Shown piece by piece: positions 49,601 to 62,800 of a DNA stretch of 64,000 bases. This stretch comes from Macrotrachela quadricornifera. Lineage: Eukaryota > Rotifera > Eurotatoria > Philodinida > Philodinidae. Each line of letters opens with the position of its first letter. The first letter of the stretch is position 1. The stretch is taken from contig JAJEKB010000382.1 of the NCBI GenBank assembly GCA_022393335.1, positions 306,922-370,921 on the forward strand. The letters are read 5' to 3'. The position numbers and the translations under genes were made by a program. The notes under the pieces are model-generated. The model was not told where the DNA came from, searched no databases, and saw only the letters and a list, made by a program, of their open reading frames with translations.

Positions 49601-52417
49601 CCAGCTGGTACAAGAAAATTAATATTATTTGATCCAACAAAATTTTGTGCTAAACCAATAATTGTATTTGTTAATGATTGTTCACCATGATGATAAGCAG
49701 AATTTTCTGCAACTTTACCACCTAATTGTGCAACTTTGATTTCACGTATTAAATTTTTTGTAAAACAAACAAACATTATTTTACGTTGACCAGGTTTAAG
49801 ACCATCCATTATATTTGGTATAGCACGTTCTGTACTTGATTTTGAAAAAAGAACAAGTTCTTTATTAACAAAATCATTAAAATTTATTTCTTGTGTATTT
49901 TTTTTATATAAATAATCCATAGGTAAATTATTTTCACGTCGTTGATTTATATCTTCTGTATGCCATCTAATCCAATCTTTACGATCATCACTTAATGCAC
50001 TATTAAATGCTAATTGTATAGCAAGATCATCTTTAAGTGATTCATATTTAAATTTAATACGATGACGTTCCATATTAGAAAAATATTCTTTTGCTTCTTT
50101 AGCTGTTGATGTACCCAAACCTGAAATTTATTTATATGAAGAAAAAAAAACGAATTTAAAATAAAATAATTAAATACCTTTATAATATTTGCATTTCCAT
50201 TTTTGCCAATCTGATGTTGATGATTGCCATTGTTCGAATTCTGGCATTGAATAAAATGAAAGTACTTCTGAACCTTTTGTTACCTAAAACAAAAATAATT
50301 AATCAGAAATAATATGTAAGTGAAGTTAATGAGTAGTTTCAATGGTAATTCATTCAGAAAGATATTGCAACTCTATCTGCGATAGAGATCATCGAATGGT
50401 ACTTAGCTAATTTCATCTAAGAAAGAATAATACTTTTAATAATTTATCATACTTTAAGAATTGGTGTAATAAAAACTTCAATATATTCATGTTTAAGTAA
50501 ATTTGGCCATTTATAATGAATAAAATTAATAACAAGACCTTTAATATGACTTCCATCTTGATCTTGATCAGCCATAATCATTAATTTTCCATAACGTAAT
50601 TTCGATAAATCACTTTTATTTGCATATTTTTCTCCATAATTTAATCCAAGAATTTTTACTAATTGTGATATTTCACTATTTTCTGTCATTTTTTTTGTTG
50701 TTGCTTCTCGAACATTTAACATTTTACCTTTTAATGGATAAACACCATAACGATCACGACCAATAACACCAAGACCAGCTACAGCAAGTGCTTTAGCTGA
50801 ATCTCCTTCAGTTACAATTAATGTACAATATATAGAATTTTTTGTTCCAGCATCATTAGCATCATCTAATTTTGGTATACCTTTTAATTTTGATGTTTTT
50901 GAACCACTTTGTTTATGTAATTTTGCATCTTGTTTATGTTCAAGCCAATTAATAACAGATTCAACAATGCCTGTTTTTTTAATAATATCTTTAATAAAAT
51001 TTTCATCAGATTTTATTAAACATGTTGAACCAAAATTTTTTCGTTCAGTTGCTAATTGTTTTTTTGCTTGAGATTCAAATTCAGGATTTTCAATTAAACA
51101 ATTTAAAAAAATAAACATATGATTTTTAACTTGCGATGGTTTGAGATTTTCAGCAGCAGCTTTACTTTTCTTTTTAATATGTTCAACAAGTTTTGGACAA
51201 ATTTGTTCTGTTATATAATCAACATGTTTACCACCATCAGATGTTAATATTGAATTAACAAAACTAACTTGTGTAAAACCATTTGTATGATCATTTTTTC
51301 CAATACCTATTTCCCAACGTTCATTTACTTTTTTATATACAACTTCTTTTTCATCAGCATCAACATACATTAACATATAATCTTTCATATTTTTTATTGC
51401 TAAACGGTTACCATTAAGTGTTACTTTACAACCAGTTGAGACAGCAACATCATATGCACGACGTTTAAATAATGCAACATGATCATCATCTAATGTATCT
51501 AAATGAAAACGTTTTAAATCTGGTATAAATGTAACACGTGTAAATTCTTTTGAACTATCAGCTTTTGTTATTATTGCATCTTGTGGATCACGCATATTAT
51601 TTGTCCAAGTCTAAATAAAAAATTTTAATTTCTTTTTATTTTAAAATAAAATTATATATACTTGTTTAAATAATTTTTTAAATTCTTTTGAACAAGTTTC
51701 AACAGTAAATTTTTTACTGAAAATATTTGTTACTTTTGCACCATAACCATTTCGACCACCTAACAAAAGAAAATATATTTCTTTTTGTTTTTTTTTAAAG
51801 ATTATATATAATACCAGTAATTCGTTTTTGATCATCGTTGAAATTATCTGACGTAAGAAGTTTGCCGAATATTAATGTTGGAATATAGATTGATTCATCT
51901 TGTGCCCATTTACGAACAGGTATACCACGACCATCATTACAAATTTTTAATTCACCTTTTTCTCTATTAAAACAAGAATATAGAAGAGAAATGTTCCACT
52001 GCTATTTCTTTTTTATTTACTGATTTATATCAATTTCAATTGATGTCATCGTTTTGTCACGTTGTTTGTTATCAGCAGCATTGACTAAATACAAATAGAT
52101 ATGTAAGAATATTTGAAAATAATTTCTTTACCAAGAATTTCATCGAAAATTTTATAAAGACCAGGAACATAAGTAATTTCTTTTTTAACTATTTTTGGAC
52201 CTTCGATACCTGATTCATCAACAATCCACATTTCCTAGAAACAATTATTATAAAAATGATATATTGAAACAGAAATTTTTACTTCACGACATGGTCTATT
52301 TGAACCAATATATGTTTCAGGACGTTTCAGAATATGATCAAGTTGTTCTAGAAGTTGATAAGTTTCTTCATTTTTATTTGGAGCATCGCTAACGGATTTA
52401 TTCATAGTAGATGCCAT
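46606..52417 (-). CDS. TOP2: DNA topoisomerase II
   Basis: Nineteen exons (complement: 52283-52417, 52132-52234, 52021-52084, 51815-51963, 51662-51759, 50453-51610, 50178-50283, 49532-50120, 48961-49475, 48492-48907, 48090-48392, 47821-48030, 47623-47752, 47223-47564, 47125-47162, 46980-47072, 46857-46925, 46733-46789, 46606-46683) give 1,550 residues. The GHKL ATPase has EILVNAADN (N-box), NDGRGIP and GGRNGYGAKV. TOPRIM has EGDSA (Glu451) and DQDQD (Asp531/533/535) for Mg2+. The cleavage core has MDGLKPGQRK and ARYIFT, with catalytic Arg794-Tyr795. Exons 11-19 encode a charged C-terminal domain with Lys clusters and acidic repeats, ending DDEDDEDYM. It passes one DNA duplex through another in the nucleus. 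The transducer loop reads QAK instead of the usual QTK, keeping the lysine (366). The ATG at 52417 (MASTMNKSV) is preferred; an in-frame ATG at 52459 would add a hydrophobic 14-residue extension not expected in the family. Confidence 0.95.
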
Positions 52418-53132
52418 TACAAAAGCAACGGCTACAATTGAACTAACGGTTATAAACAATAAATCAGTAGTTGAATTATACTAAGATCTAAAACTGAATG
52501 TTAATAAGATGTAAATTAAATCTAATCAATATATTTCTCTCTTTGAATAATTCTGTCACACAACTATTCTAGGACAATGTTCGGCTTTTGTCTTGCCTTC
52601 ATACATCAAAATGTCTTTGTATCCAGTCTTTTTCTATTGTTCTCTTTGTATGTAAACGATTAGCCAATGAGAAATCAGTTCAATAACCTCAATAATATGT
52701 TATTTTATTTTGATAGATGGCGCTATATTTGCTGCGATGAACAGATAGCAAAAGAACAATCATTATTTGGTGTATGAAAAAAGTTTTAAACACTTATTTA
52801 GTATGACAGATAGGGATAGACCATTTAATTTAATGAGACTTGATAAAAAACATTTAGTAAGTGCCTTTGCTCAACACGTAACTCATTTAAAATCAAGCGA
52901 TCGATGTACAGTAAATAGTACTATATTTCGAAATTTTATAGCGTTCATAGAAAAAATTTTTCGCGAAAAATCACGGTTCCAGCTGATTTTAAGAGAAGTC
53001 AAGAATCCAATCAGTAATGAGACTTTCTAAATCGTCTATAATCATAGGTTTTCACAACGCAATTAACAAGCTATTTATAAAATCTCATCAATGATCTGAA
53101 CACTACCTTCTCAAAAAATCATAGTTTCAAAC

Positions 53133-53502
53133 AATGAACTTGAGTCGAAACTAACAAAGCATTTGAAATCAGTATTAGAAATTTATCAAAAAACTCACCT
53201 CTCCTCCCCGCCAGCTCATGAATCAACCAAAAGTCAGTTCCATCGAAAAGTCATTGGATCAACAGAGAATAGGTTCAGTGCTTACAAAATGGCGGTAAAA
53301 TACAAAAAAGCATATAACTATACAATAATAACAAGGTTATAATGAAGTTGATTTTTGGTTGATTCGTGAGCGGATAGGGGAGGAGAAGAGGTGAGGTTTT
53401 TGAGGAAAAAAATGTCAATAAAACAACTTCGAGTACATATAAATCGTCTAAATTTTTACTGCTGAGTGCAAATACTTTGTTAGTTTTGACTCAAGTTTCA
53501 TT
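53133..53502. repeat. Imperfect long inverted repeat (fold-back or MITE-like)
   Basis: The left arm, about 53133-53240, reappears inverted at about 53344-53502. Matching blocks include AACTTGAGTCGAAACTAACA on the left against inverted AACTTGAGTCAAAACTAACA on the right, AAAACTCACCTCTCCTCCCC against AAAACCTCACCTCTTCTCCTC, and ATGAATCAACCAAAAGTCA against ACGAATCAACCAAAAATCA. The right arm has roughly 40 extra bases. The spacer is about 100 bases. It looks like a decayed non-autonomous element; exact ends and target duplication could not be set by eye. Confidence 0.6.
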
Positions 53503-56330
53503 TGTACGACCTAAATTAGCAGAATAAGGTCTACAACTGAAAAAGTATTGTCTTTTTTTCTCTCAAACCTAAAAGAGGGTAGAAACAAATATGTTCCCTC
53601 GTGACATAGGTAAAATATAGAGCTATTAATGTTTACGGCAGCGTCTTGTGAATTCAGTTTTGTCAAATCATTTTATTTTCCATTATCTCCAAACTAACAT
53701 TCAAAATTAAAACTTTAAAACAAGTATTGGTTTTGATGCATGCCAATCCTCAGGATCTGATAAATATTCGTAGCTAGACAGAAAACTATGATAATAGCTA
53801 CTAGTTCTTTTGATAATATTTGAAATATTGAAATATCGATACTTGTTGCACTAACTGTTTCCTCTGGATAATACTTTCCAAACTTATAGGAAAAACTCAT
53901 AGTATTTTCTTAAAATAGCTTTTCTGCTATAAAACTGTCAAATGAAATAAGTGTTAAATAATAACTCTAATCTTAATTTTCAATTATGGTAGATGATTCA
54001 TCTTTGATGGCAGATTTGCGTGACAGAATGACAAAGCAATCTTCTTGTTCTCTCCTCAAAAAGTTTTTCTCGATTTCTTTTTCCAAAGAAAACAGACAAA
54101 AAAAACCGAGCTCATATTACTTCACATGAGTTCAATCAATGGTTGTTGCTTATGATCATATCTGTTCCTGTCACAATTCTAACTTCATCATTGCTGACAA
54201 TGAAATGAATGCATTATCTCTTACTACATACATTTCAAAGTCTTTATGATTTTTGTAAAATTTATTCTTTCTAAATAAATAAGATAGATAAAAATAAACG
54301 TTTTCAAGCTCAACGAATTTGAGTATCGATTGAATTATCTTTATTTATTCACTATTGCATTGTTTCTTTAAACTAATAGTTCAGTATTATTAATGTTATT
54401 TTATGGATGTGATTAGACGTAGATAAAACTAAAGGCGTGACTTGAATGAAAAGAAAGTTTTATAATATCTTAGAAATCTCTAAGGCAAGTCTGTCTCTAT
54501 TCATTTTTATGTCAAAATTCTTTTTTTAATCTAACATTATTTAACTTGATGAATGTTAAAAACATGAACCATAAACAAAGTCTTTTTTGGAAAGCTTCTT
54601 TCACTTTAATAAACTTGTCGTCATTTAAAACATAATCAAATTTATTGCAAAGCAAACACATAAAATGGCAAAAAGACGGAGCAAAGTAGGTCTGACGATG
54701 TACTCTTCTATATATATATATTATAAATTTTGCTTAGTTTTATTATCAAAATTTAACATTAATAAACGATCAATAAAAACTTGTATATATTTTTATCATC
54801 TGGCAATCGAACTTTAGCTTCTATTGCGTTTATTATGTGCGAAAAAGAAATATCATTCATATCGATCTTTGATATTCGTAGAACATATTTTATATGTCAT
54901 TGATTCAGAATAATTTTGTCTTTCATTATCTAATTGAAATTTTCTCTTCATTGCATATAAGTCTCCTCTACAGCAAAGAATTAAATTTCGGTAATCTCAA
55001 GAGATATGACAGCTTATGTTATTTTCAATGTTGAAAATAAATTTGAAAATTACCCAAGTTATATCATTATTGATGATATGTAGTCATATGATTCACTGTT
55101 AACTGGTAAAAAAAGACAAGTATGACTTTTCTTCTCTAATTGCTTATTAATTAATATTGTTGTTCTGTTTATAGAAGAAGTTGCATTATATTTTAGACAC
55201 ACTTTCTGAAATTGCAGAATTTTAGTTAAATCAGTTATTTATTTTGCATTCTGTCTTATTATAGATTTTATTTTTCTTCACTCCCACCAAATGTCATTTT
55301 GCAATATGATTATTGTAATAAACAAGTTTTAACAGATATTTTCTTGAAAAATCAGTCATAGTTTCTCATTTTCTTTTGTCCATAATTTCCCATCTAATTT
55401 CAAAAATGAAACTATGTCTATCATTTTCTTTATCATAGTTTCATACGTATGCTTATGGAACTATATAAATCTAAATAATTATTTAAAATTAAAAACCATT
55501 TTATTGATTTTAAAAAACTTGAGAATACGAAAATAATTGATTTATAAACTATAATAATTTTTGCTGAATCCATAAGAATTTAAAACAAACATATAAAAAT
55601 GACATTGAGTAGTTTTAAGACTTATTCAAGCAAATATTGTATTTTTTTTTCATGTTATTCAACGCCTATACTTACAAGAGAAAAAAAACCTACATGCTGT
55701 TTTCCTCTCTTGCTTACTAATGTGTGTAAGTTCATTAGTTCGATCGTGCATGGTGTAATTTGTGTGAGCGGTTATTGTATGTGTCCTACTCTATATAGTC
55801 GACTGTCAAACCATCATTATTATCTTTTCGACATGGTAGAAAGATGTATGAGACGATCTTATCTTGTAAAAAAAAACGACACGAAGAAGAAAACCCAAGA
55901 GAAAGTCACCAATCGTTATGTATATCTACAGGGATATAAAGTGAGTAATTATGAGGAAGTTGAATACTTATATAAAATAATAGACATATGATACACGTGA
56001 CTGTATCACACGAAAATAATAAGCTATGCGACAAGCATCAATGACAAGTCATTGTCAATTTAGTATGTTCTCTTCGTGTTTTTTTTTTCGTTTCTTTTTC
56101 GTGGATATATGCATATATACATACATACATACATTGTTTCGTTCGTTTTTTATATTAGTGTCTATTTTTTAGTTAAATGATAGCACGATGAATTGCATTC
56201 GCTGCACAGCCGTTCTTCTCTATTACGCATTTCTTTTAAATAGAAAATGATAAAAAAAGCCCATCTCTTTTCTTTTCTTTTCCTTTTTTTTTTTTTATAA
56301 AAAAGCTTTCTGCTGAATAAATGTCTTGAC

Positions 56331-56349
56331 AGTAGTAGTAGTAGTAGTA
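56331..56349. repeat. (AGT)n microsatellite
   Basis: Six AGT units in the RAP1GAP upstream region, next to GAC. Confidence 0.85.
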
Positions 56350-56808
56350 ACGTCTTTATCTCGCAAATAAAATGACCTTTAATATTCTATTTCAACAGCG
56401 ATTTAAATAAGGTGACACTATTATTTCTTCTCGTCTTATTCATCTTATGTGACTCATACCTTGTCTCATCTACCATTAAGATGCATACTCAATGATGAAG
56501 GTAAGCTTTTATGTGTTAAAGCACACGTCGAGTAAATACAATATTCAAGTTTAATGAATGAAGTGTCCCCTACTGGTTGGTATATATATTGAGGACGTTG
56601 TACATCTCTTTTCTCTCCTTCTTTCTCGGTGTGTCTTTATCGTTCGTATTTCGCTTTTTTCTTCTCTTTTTGATGATGAATGACCGTGAACTGACCCGTC
56701 CTTGTTTTTCTTAATCCTGATTTTATTTTATTTTTTATTTTTCTTCAAGATGATTACATTAATCTGAAGAGTGAACATTCCATTAACAAGACAAAAAAAA
56801 ACAAAACC

Positions 56809-59800
56809 ATGCAAGCATCACATACTACGCATGAGTTTTTTCAAAACGACAGTGAATATAAACATTATAAACCGGTAAAACATATTCGCAGTGATGATAG
56901 TAATGATCAAAGACCATGTGTACAAAATCAATCATCAACTAAAAATACTCGTTCAATATCTTCCAGTTTTAGACATTCTATACGTCATTTAACATCATGT
57001 GCTTCAGCAAGGTAAAGAAATATTAGAACTTATTTCTTTATTTACCGTTGTATTATATTAAAAAGAAGAGGATTTTCTCGAGCTATCCTAAAAAAATATT
57101 TGATAAATCAATAATTGCACAATGCTGTCTTTAAAGTTTTATGAATATATAACATCTTTTCTTCTACTTCTATGATTTTTCTTGAGAATGTGTCAGTAGA
57201 TTTGACTTAGTTGATCATATTATAAATGTAGCACTCACAAGTGATTCGCTGGTTTTAATCAGTTTTATTTCCTTATTTGGGTCTGAGAACGAGAAGAAAG
57301 AATTGTGGATACGTTTTCCACCGTGAATTCTTTTTCTTCTATCAACTATTTTTTTCTACTAGCAAACATTTCCAATTTTGTCGCATATAATGTAACGGTG
57401 TAAGGAGAGACGATAGTTCTAGTATACTTGATTTTCTCACTGCTGTGTTTATTCTTATTATTTTTTTTTTGCATACTAAATATATAAGTAAATATTGTAA
57501 AATAACGATATTTGAACGAAGAAATATCTAATACATAATTAACAACAGCCAAAATGAATGAAGAGTAAGTATTTTAAAAATAAAACTCATTGCATTCAAC
57601 GAGAAAAGTCCTAAAAAACGAACTGATTGTTTTATGACCTTTATAAGAAGTAATTTAATTGCGTATAATATGACTATAACATCTTACTGTATATTACGAT
57701 TAATATGCGCATAATATACAGTAACTAACTTGCGTCAAATATAATTAGAGGTCATCTCATATGGTGCATACAGTTGGCTTATACATTGAAGATACATATT
57801 AGTTTTACAATAATTGGCAAAATAATCGATGATTATAACAGAGTTCATTTCTGTCTTTCGTTCATATATTCTGAACGAAATGTTAAGTTTATCGTTGATT
57901 CTTTTTCTTTTTTCTTTTTTTCTTCTGCCTTCAACGGGCGACAATAATAGTCATATACAGTACAGGTATAGTGGTACCTCCTTGAATTATCACCGAGACG
58001 CGAGAAAAGAGAACTAACAAAAAAAAAATTCAATAACGAGAGAAACGATAAAAGAAAGCACATATTCATATGTATTGACCTGTTGTCGTCGTGCTTTCTC
58101 CTTACTCATTTTTTTTTTGCTTCGAACAAAAAAATCGAGACGAGAACATTGTCGGTCAACGATATTTTAAGAAGTAAGAAAGAAGAGAGAGACAAGGAGA
58201 GTAGAAGTGGCATTGGCACTCACATATATACATCAACTACTTTATTTTTGTTCGTCATTCGTTTGCACTTTTATATCTACCCCCGCTTTGGCAACAGTTA
58301 TTTTGAATCATCATATATACAATGATGACAAATCATAGTACATGAAAAAAACAGGAAGACGAACATTTATGACCGATTATATTTTTTTATATGAGAAAAA
58401 GAAAGTACGAGTATATAGGGACATTAACTTTTTTACTTTAATCAATATACAATAATAACAATGTTAAATTCATTTCGTCGAAGGTATGTACTTCTTTTCT
58501 TATATTCAAAAATGATATTTGATTTTTGTTTTCTTAAATTAATGAAGAATTATTATATTTTTTTTCTCCTGTATTTGTATTGTATGTTGATTAAGTTTTG
58601 ATCTCTTCGGAGACAGATGTTGTTATTCAGGTATGATAACGAGTTCACATACAATTGTGTATCTTAACATCTGTTGCTCGATTTCTCGTTTTTTTTTTTT
58701 TTTTTTTGCTTCTTTCTTTGCATAGCAATTGTGGAAGAAGAAGAGAAAAAAAACACAAAGTGATTTTTAATTTCTCATCGATCGTATCTTTAGCGTTTGT
58801 GAGGGGTGTCGAAGAGAAGAAATACCTATAGTAATTCTAGACGAACGTTTCTCGTAGGCGAGAAAGAAGAAAAATAATAATATTAGTGATAATATTGACG
58901 AGATTTTAACGTGTCTACATGTATTCAGATTTTTTTATTTATTGATCAACCCACATCATCCATCGAAAATGCAATTTTTATCGTCTTTCAACTTCAGGTA
59001 TATAAATATACAAAAAAAAGAAATGAAAGAATATATAATGATGATAATTATTATCATCATCAAGAAAACAAACAATAGAGAACGTGTTTGATAGACTATT
59101 AAATGAGAGAAAGAAATAATAAATCAATCTATCTACCTACATTTATATTGATAAATATGTATTATTAGGTTTCTCTTTCGTGATATTTGACGTATACTTG
59201 AGACATGATATAAAATTAATTATTAGCCACACTTGAAATCTTTCATTTTTATTAAATAAAATATATAGGTTTATTTTGTATTATTGAATAGAAAAAATAT
59301 TGTGTTAATTAAAATAAATAACGGTAATAATTTGAGACTTTTTTTTTTAATTACATTTTTCTAAAAATCTCATAATTGATATTTACATATTATAAAGAAA
59401 AGATCAATATAGTATATTTTGAATCCGTGCTAAGCTCAATAGTGATACTTGTTTTATTTCAAACATAACAAAAAAAGCATTATGTCAATCCTCTTAAAAG
59501 TTCAGTCGATTGTGAGACAATATTAAAAATGCGACATTTAACAAACTTGATTATGTATTGATTTAGATTAGTTCGATTATGAATATAAACATAATCAATC
59601 AACTAAACCATTAAAAAAAATTTTCAATAATTGAAAAACTTCTCTATTTTTGTTACTACATTTAATTATTCAATACTTTGCATGTGTAATTTTCTTGATA
59701 AAAATAGTTTTATATTAGATAGAGAAAAAAAAATTATTTTTTTAAAATAGAAATAATAATATCTTATTTGTTTTTTTTTCGTTTAATTTAGACGTAAACC

Positions 59801-62800
59801 CGGTCGTAATTCAGCTCCTGTTAAACATGGTCCATCAATCGCTGAAACAACTACAGTTGATGAGGAACATCGACATTCACCAAAAACACTTTTATTACCT
59901 TCAAAATCTCCAGCATTACATAAACAACATAATCGTCCTACTGGATCAATAATACAATCTCCAAGTCAAGATATTCCACCTGCTTTACCACCACGTAAAC
60001 CATTAGATAAGAAGAACAGTGTTCAAATGTCATCAACAATATCAAATCCATCTGTTTTCAATAATTCTTTATCACAAATATCATCTCCTACAATCGATGA
60101 TACATTATCATCATCATTGGCTTCTACACGTATTTTACCTAATAAAGAGGTGAGAAGAAGAGTACATATAACACGCAATCATTATATTCTATTCTATATG
60201 AGTGCTTTATTATTATCTTTTTCATTTTCTCTTTCTCGCGTACTTTCATTGATTTATTTTTCATTCTGTCATTTATTTATATTTCGATTTGAATATGATC
60301 AACATATACATGTAGCATATATCGAGACAGATAAATGCTCTCTTTCTTTATATTGATAGTATGTGACTGACTAAAATATTATTTGAGCAGTTTCATGATC
60401 GGTATGTATACTACAACGTATCAGATCAAGCATATCAATATTTCGTTTATTTTTTTTTCTTTCTGTCTATCTTTCTTTCTTGCTCGTATACACGCATATA
60501 TAGATAGAGCCTATTACTCTCTAATCTCACTTACGTGTCAAATTGAATTCATACCGAAAGAAAACAGAGATGAGTTTTGTTGTCTCTCAACTGGTTAAAC
60601 CAACGCTCTACCTGGCAGACACCGTAGGTTTTTCTTTTCTTTTAAATGGTTGTGAAATACAAAATAGAGAAAAATTATTTACTGTTATTAATAAATATTA
60701 TTTTTATTTTTATTTTTTTGTTTTAATTAGATTAGTACAAGTTTAGTTAATTTAATGGGTACTGCATCGGATTCAATCAGTGTTAATAATGCAACACAAC
60801 TAACAACAGAAGATACTCGAGTATGTATTATAAATTTAAATTTTTTTATTCTTTGTTTTGAATTCATTATTATTCATAAGAAATTTAAGAGAAAAAAAAC
60901 AAAAATAAAAAAAAGAATTTTTTTTTATTTTCTATAGCCACGTAAATATAGTGTATTCAGCTTTTTTCAGGTATGCATGAAAAAACTATATTTATATTCG
61001 AACTAATATTTCCTGCTTTTATAATGCCATTTGTTAGATTAATTGGTCGTTTTTCCCATCATGAAATAGTACTGATTACATCATCACATTAGTTTTTTTA
61101 AGTGGAAGAATGTTCTACATTTGTCAGCTTTCGCTCATATGTTGCCAATATGATTGCGCCATAGTCAAATTGATGGGAACGAGATGTTACCATGTTATAG
61201 TTCTTTTCATTTTTCTTTTTCTTTCATCTCTCTTGTCTTTGTCTATTGCTGATTATGTCTGTTTGTTGTTGTCGCTGCTGTCATATAAGCGAGAAAAGGA
61301 AATGGGAAAGAGAATCGAAAAAAAAAATGAAAGAAGACGAAGAAGAAGAAGAAGAAGCTGATGATAATGAACAAAAACACGAGATGAGAAAGATAGAAAT
61401 GTTCTAGTATTGGATGAAGAAGAAAAAGAAGAAGAGCACATATTTTTCACTATCAGACAGGCGGCGCACATCTCTAGAACACGCATTGCACCGCCCTTCT
61501 CTTCTGCACTAGAAATAGAGAGAAAGAGAACGAAGATTTTTTTTCTTCTCTTTTGTCTCTTGACTGTCGTCGATAGTTGTTTATTATTGTGCCGAATAGT
61601 AATAATAATAATAATAATAACAAACTTATTCCATACGAATCGATCTTCATCCTAATACGCTTTTTTTTTTTTCTTTGACATTAAATATTATTCCGAACAT
61701 TGATTGACATGCGTCGACGAGAACGTGCATTAACAGCTGAAATTCGTTTAAATACGAATTCAGATGAAAAGTTATCAGAACTATCGCCAGTATTTACTTC
61801 CCGATTGATTAATTTATCACCATTATTCCATATTCGTAGTAACAATTATCTCGTATGTGCTTTAATAAACTAATAGCTTTTAATACTTGATGACATATAT
61901 GTTAGATAAATTTCATTAAATTATAATAACTTTTTTATTTTTCTTTTATAGCGTATTTCTACTGCACCAGCTGCTACAGTTGATCGATTAGTAAATAAAA
62001 ATTAAATAAATAATACATTTTGTTTATTTAATATGAACTATATAGGGATTACTTGAATCATCATCGAATGTTGGTACAGCTGGTATGGTTGAATCTCCAT
62101 CATCACAACGAACAGTTTTTACTGGAAGTCATACAACTATTCCATATAGTAAACCAACAAATGAATATATATGGTGTTATGAAAGTTCAATACCAGTTCA
62201 TACAAATAGTGCTACTAGTTTTGATGAATGTTTACCACAACTTGAAATTGATGATAAACCATTAATATATCGTCAACATTTTGAAACAACAGTATATATA
62301 TATATATATATTTAAAATAATCTTAATCATTATTAATATTGTATTTTTTCTCTTTTAGGAACATTTTAATTGGTATGGTATTAGTGAAAGTCATGGGCCT
62401 CTTATTATTTCATATAAATATTCTATTGATCAAAATAAACAACGATCTTTAATGTCAATTGTTAGGTATATATATTAACAAATAAAATTTTTATAAATAA
62501 TAAAAATAATTTTTTTTAGAACACGACAACGAACATTTATTGAATCAATATTTGATATACATTCATCATTACCACCAATTGATCTTTTACGTCGAATATG
62601 TGAACAATGTTCTATTACAGATATAGAATATTTTGATCCAGTATTGTGTGATGGAGTAAATTAAAACACAAAAGAAAAAAAAAAAAACTTTGAAATCTAT
62701 TTATTTTTTATTCTTTAGACACATGAATTATTACAAAAATATGATGAATTCCATGTATCAAATCAACATAAATTTGGTATAATATATCAACGTGAAAATC

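Larger units (their letters stand above)
52418..56808. other. Divergent intergenic region TOP2 / RAP1GAP
   Basis: 4.4 kb with no supported gene. It holds the fold-back repeat (53133-53502), short A/T tracts, a TACA repeat near 56119-56135 and an AGT tract at 56331-56349. Open frames such as 52767-53030, 53715-53900 and 55599-55991 have no recognisable domain. The last kilobase is probably promoter and 5' UTR of RAP1GAP. Confidence 0.5.

Noticed and set aside
52418..52459. Upstream in-frame ATG of TOP2 adding 14 hydrophobic residues
   Set aside because: It would create a signal-like leader (MFITVSSIVAVAFV) not expected for a nuclear enzyme; the ATG at 52417 is preferred.
59801..60356. Open frame that continues past 60149 into the intron
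   Set aside because: The extension turns into low-complexity Phe/Ser/Leu sequence; the GTGAGA donor at 60150 and phase 0 to 60731 explain the real exon.
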